Below, in pieces: positions 11,513-23,564 of a stretch of DNA of 64,000 nucleotides. The stretch is from Neonectria sp. B-13 (Eukaryota; Ascomycota; Sordariomycetes; Hypocreales; Nectriaceae), in assembly GCA_002682825.1 (NCBI GenBank), contig NOKP01000005.1, positions 496,001 through 560,000 of the forward strand, read 5' to 3'. Each line of letters opens with the position of its first letter. The stretch's first letter is position 1. Made by a program: the position numbers and the translations under genes. The notes below the pieces were generated by a model. The model was given only the letters and a program-made list of their open reading frames with translations, did no database searches and had not been told where the DNA came from.

Positions 11513-13180
11513 ATGTTTGTGAATATATCCCGTCCTAGTGATATGCGCAACCCTCGGGTTCGACAGGCAGTTCGCCGGCATGTCATGAAGGACATTGGCC
11601 GTGCGCGCCGGAAGGAATCAAGGAATCCAGTATTCGAGCTGCAACAACCAAGAACCGAGAAACCAGTACGAGCCAGCGAAGGAACCATCAACGACCAGGA
11701 TGGAGAAGAAATTCAGATAGCCGGCGAAGCCACCCAGCTTCGAGTATCCAAACCGGTGAATTCATCCGGTATCTTCGGGCTTGATTTAGATCAGCGGGAC
11801 CTTCAGATTGTTCACTTTTGTAAGCACTTGTGGATTTGATATGCGTACAAAACCAAGAGGGGGGATTAAAACTGACGAACTCTTTTTGTTCAGTGAGAAC
11901 TAAGGGAGGGCACAAGTATCGACCTTTCCATGTCTACTGGGTACGAATAGGGCTTTCCGATCCAACCGCATTCTATCTTTCTCTGGCAAGCACCGTGCTC
12001 CTTTGGGACCGAGAGCGCGGTGTGATGAAATTGAATTACTCGGAGAATCCGGAAGCTGCAATGTACTACTGTACGGCGCTCGGGAAGCTCGCAATGCGGT
12101 TGGAAGACCCGCAAGAGTGTGTTAGTGTTGGGGTCATTGCCACCATCCTCGGATGTATCTGCCATGATGTTTGTTACTTTCTTCTGGTCTCCCTTGTCAA
12201 CGTACTATGTGGCTAACTGTAATTATAGATAAGTGTCGGCAACTGGGCGCGTTGGGCCGTCCACCTTGAAGGGCTGGATCGCGTATTCAAGCTGCGCGGT
12301 GGTTTCGATGGCCTGGAAACACCGATTCCCTTATTGGCCTTCTGGTACGTACGACGTTCTACCATTATGCCTGGCAAGGCTAACTAACCATCAAATGGAC
12401 AGGTTAGATCTCGCCGGTAAAGCAGTAATCGATTCACCACCAAACTTCCCAATTCCCAGACAATTGGGTCAGCACATCGTTCAAGAGCCGGCGCCTGCAC
12501 TCCAACAGTTTCTACTAAGCCTCGAATCTACGTGCGCCCAGCCATCGTGGATACCACATTTGTTGCGGATGATGTACTCGATCGCTGAGACAGTCAATCG
12601 GAGAGGGGATTCCGGCTCATTCTGGGAGAATGAGGTTACGGCAATTAGCATTATTGGCCCCGTTACTCACCATCTTCTCTCCATTCCCAGTAAATACGAT
12701 TTGAGCGCCGAGGAGTCAGATAAATCCGCCGTGGGAGAGTTGGTGCGTCTCGCCTGTCTCATGCTCCTCTCGGGTCTCAAGAAGCGATTCTTACTAAACT
12801 CGTCTGACATGGCGCCGCTTCAAGCGACCTTTGCGAACACCATAGATTCAAGTTCGTCTTGTCTATATGGACCACTTGCGCATTTAAAGCTGTGGGCACT
12901 TGTTACTGTGAGTCTTTTGGCTCCAGGTGAGATGAGAACGAACTTGATGCCTCGGATTCGCGACCTGGTTGGCAGCCTAAGCGTCTTCAGGCCCAGTGCG
13001 GTGATCAATTTAACAAAGGAGCTTATTTGGATCAATATATTGGAAGATGACGAGGAAAAGAATTTCGCTCAAGAGCTTGATACCCATATGTTGGCCGCTA
13101 ATTACTCCCTTTGCAATGTTGTGGATGGCGATTTGCTGCTTGGCCTGCTGCCTGAGTCGGAGAAATTACAACGGGTTTGA
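11513..13180 (+). CDS. fungal regulator-like protein without a zinc cluster
   Basis: Four exons (11513-11819, 11894-12168, 12229-12344, 12403-13180) give 491 residues. The N-terminus (MFVNISRPSDMRNPRVRQ, then RRHVMKDIGRARRK) matches a large fungal family whose members begin with an F-V-N-(V/I)-x-H/R-P motif followed by a basic helix. The body (FHVYWVRIGLSDPTAFYL, CHDISVGNWARW, HLEGLDRVFKLRGGFDGL) has the helical layout of fungal-specific transcription-factor regulatory domains, including the WxxHxxGLxxxxxLRGG motif. No Cys6 cluster or other DNA-binding fold is visible. It may act as a co-regulator or be a regulator that lost its zinc cluster; that is inference. It is convergent with the AAA+ gene, 221 bp away. 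Confidence 0.8.
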
Positions 13181-13401
13181 GTTTACGCAGGCTCTCTCAA
13201 TGACTGTATGATGTTTTCCGTTCAGCTTAGAGCTTTCAGTACTAGCCAATACTAGATAGAACACGGGTATCAAGTTACATCAAGCAGCATACTATGTTGG
13301 TAGCCATCATGTTACTGTCACGTACACAAGGTGTGACAGTATTCTAGCTAATTATTATGATGACAGCTGTGAAAGCAATAAGCCTATGTGACACTGATAA
13401 A

Positions 13402-16400
13402 TCATTTTATGCTCGTCCGCCGAATTCTTGTTCTCAACATCGAGTTCAAGCACTCGACCAAATCCCTGGTCGTTATACTAAACCTCGCATCGTAATCAAC
13501 ATCAGTCGGTGCGTCTTCTTCTACCTTCAGCTCCTCCGGATCTCTCCGATACACCTCGGCCACGACAATTCCCGCCAGCGTCTTCACGTCGCGGGCGTTG
13601 GCCCAATCCGGCGTCAGGGCTAACTTATGAAAGAGCAGCAGTACTTCTTTGTTGTCCTCCTCACTGGCCTCGGGTCCATCTCGGATAAAAATGCCGTCCT
13701 CGTGGATCAGGTTGATGAGGTGCTCCTTACACTGGCGAGGCGTCATTGGCCGGAACATGATATCTGTCGGAAACCGACCGCGCAGTCCTGGGTTGGACCG
13801 CATGAGGGAGTCCATGCCTTGGTCGTACCCCGCCAGTACGATGATGAGCTTGTTGAAGTATCGCGGTTTGGTCATACAGTCAACAAGCTCTCCAACGGCC
13901 TCGTCCTCATAGCTCCTCCCTCCCGAAGACCGAACCCCCTTATTGCCCAGCCGGTAGGCCTCATCTATGAATAGTACCTTGCCTAGTGAGCGGTCAAGTA
14001 GGTTGAGTACCAAGGGTGCTGTTTGGCCCATCCACTCTGCGATGAGGTGGCTTGCCGAACACTCGACGACCTCGTTGGTGGACAGGAAGCCCATGTCGTA
14101 GAAGATCTGGCCGATGATGCGCGCTGTGTGCGTCTTGCCTGTGCCTGGAGGCCCCCTGAAGACGAAGGTAAAGGGAATTCTTCGACGCGGGTCTTTTCCG
14201 TGCAGTCGCATATTGGCTGCGATACGTTGGTAGTCTTGTAGCTCGTCGATGATGGCCTCGAACCCAATTAGGCCCTCGAAAAGACTGCTGCACCGCGAAC
14301 TAGCATCGGCGCCACGGTTCCATTCAGGGTCGAAAACCTGCTCCTCGAGGACTATGATGCCCGATAGTTCATCCTCTACTGCTCCCTCAGCCGAGTTGTC
14401 ACCGCTCCCCACGTCCTCGTCGCCTGGGCCGCTTATACATATCTGCTTCTCCGAGGTTCTCTTCAAGAAGCGAGCTTTGGCGAGGTCAAGCAGATTCTGG
14501 ACATCGCCACCGTTGCCAAAGTTGGGTCGATCCCTCATCCTGCGGAGGACTTCGGCTGCGACGTCCATGGCGGGCTGTTTGGCCGTGATGTCCTCCTCGG
14601 CCATTCTTTGCCGCAGGATTTTGTTGAGCTGTGCGTCGTCGTAGTCCTTGAAGCGAAACGCGTTCTCGAGAGGGAATCGTCTCCGGAGCCCGGGGTTCAC
14701 GTGAAGGAACATCTCCTCCATGATGTCGGCGTATCCCGCGAGGATGACACATCGATTATCGCCCGGCTTGTTCTGAATCTGTGATACTATCATGTCCAAA
14801 CAGCCCAGCCGATAGTCGTCGGTGTCGTGGGAGGATTTCCGGTCGCTGCCCTGGTAAAAGGTATGGGCATCGTCGATGATCAAGACCTGACCGATGGTGG
14901 CATTCAGAACAGCGACCGTTTTGACCTCAGTCTCACCTATGTACTCGCTGATGAAGTCTCCAGGCGACGTGATGACGATCTTGTTGCCAGACACAAGGCC
15001 GACATCTGCCAGGATCTGGCCGTAGAGTCTGGCAACCGTCGACTTTCCAGTCCCCGGCGGGCCTAGGAACACACGGTTCAGTGACGTGTGAAGAAGCTCC
15101 TTTCCGGCGAGTTCCCGGCGATAGTTGACCCTTGCACGATCCACCAGGTCTCCGATCGCTTTCTTGACATCCTCTAGACCTGCCATGCTGTGAAGCTCCT
15201 TCCAAGCAGCGTTATGGAGTCGAGAATCTGTCGGCTCCGGTCCCAAAATGTCTTCCATCGTAAGTAAGGATGGCTCCGGAGGTTTGTCTTGGCTGCTATC
15301 ATCCTCCGGCTTTTCCTCTTTGGCTTTCCGACCCTCTTCCATATTTTCCCCCGCTTCCTTGACGTCTTTGCTGTCTTCCTCCAGTTCAGTATGGGCTGCA
15401 CCTGATATTTTGTTCTGGTTACTATCATCCTGCATATCCTCCTTGTTGGTTTCCTTAAGCTCTTCCCCTGTGAGTAAAGGTGATTTTGGGGTTCTAGTTT
15501 GACAGTCATCATCGTGTGTCTCTTCGGTCTTGACTTCCTGAGGCTCTTTAATGGCGACCAAGGGTGGCTCTGGGCCATGGTCATAACTGATGTCGTTCGG
15601 TAGGTCTTCCCTCTTCACTTCATCGTTCTTGACGTCTTTCTTGTCTTGTTTGAGTATAGTATCACTGGTCTCTGGCTTTTCGTCTTTTCCCGTTTCTTCA
15701 GAGATAGACTCCCCGTCTCCATCTCGAGATTCTACAGTGGGCGATTTCTTCGTGTCGTGAATGATCTTAGGCTTCGCCTTCCGCACTTTGTCCATTCGAG
15801 CTGAGTGGCGATCGAGCATATTCTCAAACGCCACAACCATGTCGTACACATTGCCAAAGCCTTCAAACCCTCGGTTCCGGCCCACGCGCTTAGCGGCAAT
15901 CAAAGGCCACTGACTGTCGACGCCGTCGGCGATCTCAAAGTGATTGTGGTGTACGAGCCTTAGGAGAATAAGGCGGAGCTGCTCGTCGCTGTAATCCTTC
16001 AGCAGTAATTTTCGCCAGAACTCCCATCGACCGTGGGGTCGACTCCCGAGAAATTCCGTTAATCCTTCGGGGCTGCCTGCTAAAACGACGACGAGCTTGT
16101 CGGCATGCCAGTCCAAAACGTCCAACAATTGTACCCTGTACTTTTTGTCAAGGGATTCGATGGCATCAATGAAGAGAAACTATAAAGATTTCACACCCAG
16201 CGGTTAGTTTGTTCAGTAGGCAGCGTACAGCGTGCGAAACATACCACGTCATTTACAAGGCGGCGAATGTCTCTGTTGAGGTCATCAGGCTCCAACGTCG
16301 AACCGATTCTCAATTCGTAGCGAACGTTACCATGCCGTGCATCGGGCCAAACGCCGGATTCCGAGAGAAAGTCTCGGTATAGCGCTGCTAGGGTTCTCTT

Positions 16401-17571
16401 GCCTGGAAGCTGTCAGTCATGCAAACAATGAAGACGCCTGAGTTTGTTCAAGGACCGGTTGCCGCTGACCTGTTCCTGGGTTTCCCATAAGAGCGATATT
16501 CAAACCCTGTCGCCTTAGACGACCCTTTCGGGCGCGAGCGGCGTCAATGGTAGCCTTGATCTTGAGAAACTCGGCTTTGACTTCTTCGATTCCCACCATT
16601 GACATGACTTTGTCCAGGGCTGCGTTCTTGTCCCCGAGCTCCCGTTTCTGACGTTCCCATTCGGTTGCCGCGGGCGATGCATTTTCCGAGCCGTCAGGTG
16701 TATCGTCAATCCCGTTGGGGAGGAGACGAATATTAGGTCGGTGCGGCATGCTACTCCCCTTTGTAGACGACGAGCGACTCGACATGGTGTCTGAACTGTC
16801 GGAGTCCGATGCGCCATCATCCGATTTGGAGTCATCGAAAGGGTTATGCTGCGGTGGCTCTTTCGAATCGGACTCGGAGTCGTAATTGGGGTTGACCACG
16901 TTCAGGGGAGGCACCACGAGAGCAGCATGACCTGCGCCTGGCGGCATCCGCCCAGGCACCCCGTTTCGACGTGGAAGGTTCCCAACGTTCCAGGCAGCTG
17001 GCATGCCTCGGGACGGCTGGGGTGGGCCTGGGGGAGGAGCATATTGCTGTTGAGGATGGACATATTGCACATAAGGGGGCATCGGCGGTGTCCCGAAGTA
17101 CCATGTCCCGGGAGTAGGCTGGGGTGGTATCGGCTGGACAGAAAACGAGAGCTCGATCCAGTTTCCGTCAAGGTAAACAACGCCAGAAGGAGATGGGAGG
17201 CCATACTGCGTCAAGCTGTCAGGTCCCGGACCTGGATACGGCGGGATGTTGGACGGCGACGTGGTCCGTTGTGAGAGAAACCGCCGCTTTTGCTGAAATG
17301 TAGCAAGGGCACGAGGAACATGGACGAGTTGCATGTTGTGCGTTGAAGATTGAGACGCCGTTTCGGCAGGTTTAGTTATGGCTGGAATCGCATGTGAAGG
17401 GGCTGCTGGGCCATTGTCGGCACTGAGATGTTTCGAGTCGGTCGGCGATGTGCTATTTTCCGATTGAGAGGTCGGCTCCAAACTGAGATGGCCATCCAGC
17501 CGTGTTGTCGTTTCTGCCCAGGAAGCCACTGGCGCCTCATCGTGGCCACTTTCGCCAGTATCTGGTGACAT
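13402..17571 (-). CDS. giant triple AAA+ ATPase (CbbX/SpoVK-like)
   Basis: Three exons (17571-16470, 16402-16245, 16179-13402) join in frame to 1,345 residues. Residues 1-330 are disordered and Pro/Ser-rich. Three AAA+ modules follow: Walker A GNPGTGKRT near 365, LGPPGTGKSTVARLYG near 790 and RGPPGTGKTHTARIIG near 1095. Intron 1 falls inside the first Walker A. Walker B motifs are VLIIDDAHTF (module 2) and VLFIDEAYRLG (module 3). Module 1 has the degenerate LFIDAIESLD with Ala in place of the catalytic Glu, so it may bind ATP without hydrolysing it. Modules 1 and 2 are joined by a long Glu/Lys/Asp-rich linker. CbbX and SpoVK relatives remodel protein complexes; the partner in fungi is not known to me. 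The start at 17571 follows in-frame codons from 17655, but no better ATG context is seen. Confidence 0.9.
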
Positions 17572-19111
17572 CTTGATGAACTCGACGGCGATGATAAGAG
17601 GAGTAAGCTTGTAAAGACAATGCTTCATAAGCGGGATTTTCAGTGAGTGCCACAAGGGCTATCCTGCAGCCGGACTTGGCGCGGAGAAGCTGTACTAATA
17701 AGGCGCGACAAAAAAAGCTGTCAGACATTATCTCTGCGCGTCGGTGTAGTCGACTGTTACTGGTCGCTTTGTACTCCTGTTATGCAGTCTTACTGCAGCC
17801 CCGCTGCTGCCTGATGACAGCACACGGCATGGAGGGGTTGGGCCGCCCGCAAAGCTGCCAGGGTCGAGAGACGATGTAAATAGCTGCAAAGAGCGAGTTT
17901 TATTGGCTTTGATCATCAAGATATTGGCATACTCTTAAAGACGTTGAAAGCAACCTTGCAAAGTAATTATTCATCTCGGAATTTCTCTTTTCGCATCGCG
18001 AGTCTGACATCGGCTGAGAACATGGCCATCTAAGGGAGGCCAGCAACTGTGTGACTGCCACGTGGGTCTTGGCTCTCCAATTGTACAATAAGGCTGACCG
18101 TTTCAAGGAAGCCGTCGAGGGAGATGTTGATACAAGACGTTTGTTGCCTAATTAACCAACACCCAGTTCATTTGTATGGTAAGGCTATTTCATCTTGAGC
18201 CCCAGAATTGCGACGACGCTTCGTAATACTCAGGCCCCATGGTGTCCTGGTTCAGTCAAACGGAGACTGTAGGTGTTAACTCAGATGATTGGTATGGATC
18301 ACAGGTGATACATGCTGCGTACACCCGGGTTGTGCTTTGATGCAGCTTGGGGAGGAGGCTCCAGTCCTTCGACGCGTATTTCCAGCGACGGAAACACTAC
18401 GTTCTCAATTCCTGCTTGAAATCATGTGCTCTGGATTCTCCCTAGCAATCTGAAACGTGCATATTCCGAAATAGCTACGGAATATAGCTGCTAAGATATA
18501 TACGGTTTCCCTTGCCCAACTACTTCTTCCACATTTCATAGTTTAGTTCATAAAAGGTTGTTTAAAGTATCAAATGCGAACGCATCTATGCGTATTATTA
18601 GATGGAGATGTTACTCTGGAATACAATCTGCGCTATAATGAATGCAAGCATAACTTAAACATGTTTTAACCGCTTCTGAAGCTTTCTCCCTTCTCCTCGC
18701 CCTCGGCGCCACCCTCTTCACCCCCGGCACCGACGCCAACTTCGACCTATAGTGCGTCAGGCGCACCATCGCGCACAAGTTCATCCCGGCCGTCTCGTAC
18801 CACTGGCAGGTGTTCCAGAATCAGGGCACGTGCTCCGAAGCCTGGAGGAACAAGGCGTTCCCTGACCGTTTTGACGTCAGTGGGATGAGGATCGGCGTGC
18901 GTTGCCGTGGGTCGGTGGGCCAGGGGACAACGAGGAGTTGGAATGCATTTGTCGAATAGTCGGCTTAGCATTGGAGTGAGCCAGTTCTACCTTGCAACGG
19001 ACAACATGACTGTTTGTTTTGGGGTCAGGCTGATTGATTGGTCTAGCTATTTATCGGAACCGCAACTGCCATGTGTATGGCAATAGAATACAACATATTT
19101 CTTTCTCTCTG
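17572..19111. other. intergenic, 1.5 kb, with one relic
   Basis: No intact gene. Short frames at 17643-18106 carry no motif. The segment 18480-18660 is AT-rich. A GC-rich protein-like relic lies at 18670-18960 (separate entry). Confidence 0.4.
18670..18960 (+). pseudogene. relic of a short secreted-type protein
   Basis: The plus strand reads SEAFSLLLALGATLFTPGTD, then NFDL, an in-frame TAG at 18750-18752, and continues in the same frame as RRTIAHKFIPAVSYHWQVFQ and NQGTCSEAWRNKAFPDRF. The first part looks like a hydrophobic leader. The GC-rich codon-like composition contrasts with the AT-rich flank. The internal stop, the missing ATG and the abrupt loss of coding character after about 18900 suggest a decayed gene. 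I do not recognise the family. Confidence 0.35.
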
Positions 19112-20930
19112 TTATATTATGAGAGACTCGGTATGCATTCCCTCCCGCGCGCAGAACGTATAGCTGAGATCCATCCTGGCCGCAGACTGTCCAATGACGT
19201 GTACCCAAGACATAGTCTCGATCCTCTGCCACACAGCAATTTGTTCCATGCTCTGCGTCATTTCCCCGTCCCCAGACCCACCCTCTTCAATCTCGATTAC
19301 CCGCTCAACCACTCTAGCAGTCAAGATGCTATCCCAAACCGCCTCCCGTATCGGTTGCCGTCGTAAGATGCTCAAGACCTCGCGTCGGACTACGGGATGC
19401 CGGCATTTGACCCCGATTACGTAAAGTACGGGGACAATTCCAATCTCCGGCGTAAAAGTCGGCTTTAACGACCCCGAATACCGCTCATGCGCCGCCACTA
19501 CGTCGCCTGCCAAGGCCACGCATTGCTGGAACTGGGGCAAGAAGTTGTCATAGTCCATTTCCCTGCCAGGTCCGCAAATACTGTGGAGAGTCCATGCAAT
19601 GGTATGTTGTAGGCGTAGCAGTGATATGAGCGGGTAAATGTTAGAATCCGTTTCATATAAATTGCCTTGTTGCAGCATCTTTTCGAAGAGATTCGACCAC
19701 GTTTCCAACTGCCCGCGAACGATATCCTCAACTAACGAGGGTGACGGTGGCATCTTATCCATGGGGGACATTTGCTGCTCCGTGTTGCGCAATTTCATTA
19801 CCCGAGCGATGAGGATCTGGAGGTGGTCGGCTGCTTGGTCGAGAGACCGAAAGGCACTGTCGGGGGGTGGAAGCTGGGACACAAGTGTTTCTTGGATATC
19901 GGCGGGAGTCCAATCGACCAGGAACGTTGCGGCCTGCATGTCGAGTCGGCGGATCTGTCTTGTGACCTGGCAGATAAGCGTGTGAGCCCCTGGGGGTTTG
20001 GCATCGTCATATGTATTGTTGTTGTTTAATATAGCCTTGTCAATGTTGCGTGAGAGTTCCACGCCTCCGCGTAGGTGCTTGATTGCTTGTACGTAGTTAC
20101 CCGCCAGATGATCAAAGCATGTGAGGAGATAGCAGACCAAAAGGGTGATGGCTGTTGTTTCGGTGCTGTCACCACTTTCTTGGTTCAGAAGAAGTTGAAT
20201 GGCCCGATTATAGTGAAGCAAGGGAGCGTTATCCGGTAGCCAAGCTTTCAAGGATTGCGGTTGGTGCACACGGTCGCTAGAGTCGGCATCCAGGTGGTTT
20301 CGGTGGATCAAAGCCAGAGCAATGGCGGCATACCTCACTGATGGCACTGTTTGGGAGAAGAACATGAGAGTCTTCCGCCATGATTCGCAAGGGTGGTGTT
20401 CATTCAGATGCTTGATCGAAATGTACCCGAAAAAGCACATTGCCTCTGCCTGGGCTGACCCAGTCACTGGTAAGATCATAAAGGGTCCGAGATTCCGCGA
20501 AACGAGGCCATGGTATTTCGCGTGCCATTGTTTTGGCTGATACGCACTGATGGTGGTGCAATGGTGGGAACCGTCGCAGCTCTCTGCTGTGTCGGCCTTC
20601 TCGTTGTGATGATAACTTGATTCAATCTCGGTTTTGAAAGCTAGGGGCATTTCGCTATAGCCGTCACAGGTACGACCTGTGGAATGGCATTTCAAGCATG
20701 AAGGCCGAGATAGATCGCATTTTACTCGTCTTATCCTGAGAGGTGCACCGAGGTTGAATGTCAGTTTTTGGGTCTCTGAGCACCATTGATCGCGCTGTGG
20801 CAATACACCGAGCTAAGACTCACTTGCAAGTCTTACAACCTAGTCTTGACTTTGGAGCGAACTTGCGAGGCTTTTTTCTCCAAGCTTGATTGGCCGTCTT
20901 GGTGTTCTCGTTCTTGATTTTGGCCATCAT
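19112..20930 (-). CDS. Zn2Cys6 transcription factor
   Basis: Two exons (20930-20824 and 20735-19112, intron 88 nt) give 576 residues. The zinc cluster is split by the intron: exon 1 ends RLGCKTCK and exon 2 starts IRRVKCDLSRPSCLKC, continuing HSTGRTCDGY. The spacing is C-x2-C-x6-C-x6-C-x2-C-x6-C from residue 32. The basic stretch before it (RKKPRKFAPKSR) is typical. The rest is a helical regulatory region (CYLLTCFDHLAGNYVQAIKH, HLRGGVEL) of the fungal_trans_2 kind. It is expected to bind CGG-containing sites as a dimer in the nucleus. Targets are unknown; the nearest genes are the S33 peptidase (divergent, 630 bp away) and the P450 beyond it. Confidence 0.92.
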
Positions 20931-21560
20931 GTCGATGTCAGCTGGCCGAGGTTTGCAGTAGGCGCCGTTTCAAGAGGATCGTTTATTTGTCTGTTCGTAC
21001 ACCAGCGGGGAAGTCATCTCACTTGAATGAAACAGGATGAACGGTTTAAAAGAATAAAAAGAAAGAAAAACCTCGCAGAAAGACCGAATAGCTCAAAATA
21101 CACTAACCAGGATTAATCTTAACGGAGACTAGTGCTTATCATGATAAATATGGGCTAGTTCGTACAGGCGGGGGCGTACAGGCGGGGGCGGCCCGGTCAA
21201 CTTGACTCCTTAATTAGATCCACCCCGTGTTAAAATGGATATCGATTGGCTGGTTCGTACAAGCGGAGCAGCACCAAGAGATTGTGTCACCCACCAACAG
21301 TATCCCATCCCGTGTTAAAATGGATATTGATTGGCCAGTTCGTTCAAGCTGAGCGCCAAGGAGCGTGCGCAATAGGTATCGTAAGTTGATGGGCAGAATG
21401 CGGCCAACTTGATTGTCAAGCCTCTTGGGAAATCCAACTGGTATAAAGGGTTCCCCTGATATCGCAATTGTACTGGCTGCAATGATGAATGTCGCCACGC
21501 CTTTTCACGCAAGCAACAAACATAACAGAAAGCTCAATGAGAAACCTTCCGGGGATAACA
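20931..21560. promoter_or_regulatory. divergent promoter region with short repeats
   Basis: A 630-bp spacer between the divergently transcribed regulator and the S33 peptidase. It holds the repeats at 21161-21188 and the 41-bp repeats at 21224-21264 and 21309-21349. It is the only upstream space of both genes, so it probably contains both promoters. A CGG-rich site (GGGGCGGCCCGG at 21184-21195) could be a Zn2Cys6 target; this is inference. Confidence 0.45.
21161..21349. repeat. short tandem and direct repeats in divergent promoter
   Basis: CGTACAGGCGGGGG occurs twice in tandem (21161-21174, 21175-21188). A second pair, about 41 bp each, begins CCCGTGTTAAAATGGATAT and continues with GATTGG and a (G/A)GTTCGT(A/T)CAAGC end, at 21224-21264 and 21309-21349, with 85 bp between the starts. 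The second pair differs at only a few bases. The GTACA(A/G)GC core is shared by both repeat types. Confidence 0.75.
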
Positions 21561-23564
21561 ATGGAACGGCTTGCGAACGCGATCCTTTTTTTTACTCTTT
21601 TCACAAGCTTGGGATGCAAAGCCGATAGTGATCAGGGCATGGTCTATGGATTTGACAATGTGAGTCTTGGACTTTGCCGAATCACCTTCTCCAAGGCTCT
21701 CAAGCTTTCTGACTAGCCATCTAGATTGAACCATCAGCCAACCTCACGTGGACACCATGTTTCGATGAGTTCACATGCTCTAAACTGGAAGTTCCTTTGG
21801 ATTATTCAAACAAAAGTCTTGGTACAACGTCAATCGCCTTCATAAAACTGGCTGGCAAGAATGTGACTGCCGAGTCCCCAAGCATTGTACTCGTGCCCGG
21901 TAAGGTCTCGATTAGCTCTCTCATACAAATCTACCTTGATTCCATGTGACTGAACTGACACTTCGTCAGGCGGTCCGGGTGGCTCTGGTGTCGATCTCCT
22001 CCTCACATACCGGGCACTCACAGGGCAAGCTTTCGGAGAGCAGTACAACTTCGTCTCCTTTGACCCTCGAGGTGTCAACAACAGCGATTTGAGCCTCAAC
22101 TGCTTTTCAGGGAACGCAGAAGCAAGATTGGCCTTCAATCGACTGCACAGTACAGGCGCTACCAACATTTCATCAACGTCGCTTGAAGAACAGTACTATT
22201 CAAGCTCTATCTACGGGGAGTGGTGCAACGCTGCTGTCGAGAACGAGTCCCCTCATGGATATTATGTGACCACGCCGGCGGTTGCCCATGATTTGCTCAC
22301 ATTCATCGAAGCCGAGGCCGAGGTGGCCGGTCGGTCACCTTCAGACGCCAAATTGTGGTGTTATGGCATCAGTTACGGCACTGTCATCGGCAGCACCTTC
22401 GCTTCCATGTTTCCCGATCGAATTGGGAGAATGATACTCGATGGTGTTGTGAACGCGGAGCAATACTATAACAACGACTGGAGGGACAACGTCGATCAAA
22501 TGGACGAAGCCATGAGAAAGTTTTCGAGCCTCTGCCATTCCGCAGGTCCTAAAGCGTGCTCCTTCTGGGGACCCACGCCAGCTAACATCACGGCCAGGAT
22601 GGACGGCATCATTCATCAGCTTCAAAACCATCCGGTCCCGATAAGCGGAGTCCAAAGTCGAGGCCTGCCGACACTGGTCACCTATTCAGACCTGAAGGCC
22701 CTTTTCTTCAAAACCATCTACGCCCCACTGGCGTCCTTCCCAGCCATGGCCGATATCCTACACCAGGTTGAGCGTGGGGACGTGTCTGCTCTTGCGGGCA
22801 TGTTTGACAGCCTAGCTGTTACATCCGACACGCGCCTCGCTATCCAGTGCGCCGATTCGTATCGGAGAAACAGGCTCACTACCATTGATGAATTCAAGAG
22901 TTACGTCAAGTACGCAGTTTCCAAGAGCAAGTACATCGGCGATGTCTACCCTATCTCCCTGGAAAACATCTTGTGTAGATCATTCAAACCACAATTGCCC
23001 GATAGCATGGTGTTTCAAGGTAGGCAACCCTCTTTTTGTCACTCTCTCTCTCTATTTTTCCGCATTCTATAAACTTCATCTTCCGACAAGGTAGATGAAT
23101 ATCTGCATTGGACGCAAAATCTAACCAGTTTCTTATGCAGATCCAAGAATTGGACTACACCGGCATACGTCCTTCCCGATCCTGTTTGCGAGCAATACCA
23201 TCGACCCTATAACACCCTTAAAATCGTACGTTTCGGCCAAACTGTCTCGCTATCTGATATGTCGCTAATTGACTTTACCTCTTCGTAGGGCACGTACGAT
23301 GTCTTCTCGATTTCCCGGATCGGTACTCCTATTGCAAGAAGCCATTGGTGTAAGTTGTTGTCATATCTCGATCACACCACCATCTCAAACAAGAGTCTAA
23401 GCTTACTCGTGGGGTGTTTCTCTCGAATACAGCATACAGTCATCGACCAGGGAGCGTCAAACTGTTACTTTGGACATGTTCAGGCATACCTTCAAGGCAC
23501 AGTTCCATCCTCCAACATTAAATGCCCGCAGCAGTACACACCTTTCATAGACGGCCTTGTTTGA
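21561..23564 (+). CDS. secreted S33 peptidase, TAP-like alpha/beta hydrolase
   Basis: Six exons (21561-21659, 21725-21899, 21970-23019, 23141-23225, 23289-23349, 23433-23564) give 533 residues. The signal peptide is residues 1-20 (MERLANAILFFTLFTSLGCK). The hydrolase fold is clear: the oxyanion loop VPGGPGGSG, FVSFDPRGV, the nucleophile elbow CYGISYGTVIG (Ser), NTIDPITPL (Asp) and EAIGHTVIDQ (His). The triad is therefore complete. The C-terminal part (FPILFASNTIDP to HTVIDQGASNCYFGHVQAYL) is the TAP-like domain of tripeptidyl aminopeptidases. Such enzymes remove short peptides from N-termini, or hydrolyse small esters or amides, outside the cell. Its promoter abuts that of the Zn2Cys6 regulator. 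Confidence 0.92.
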
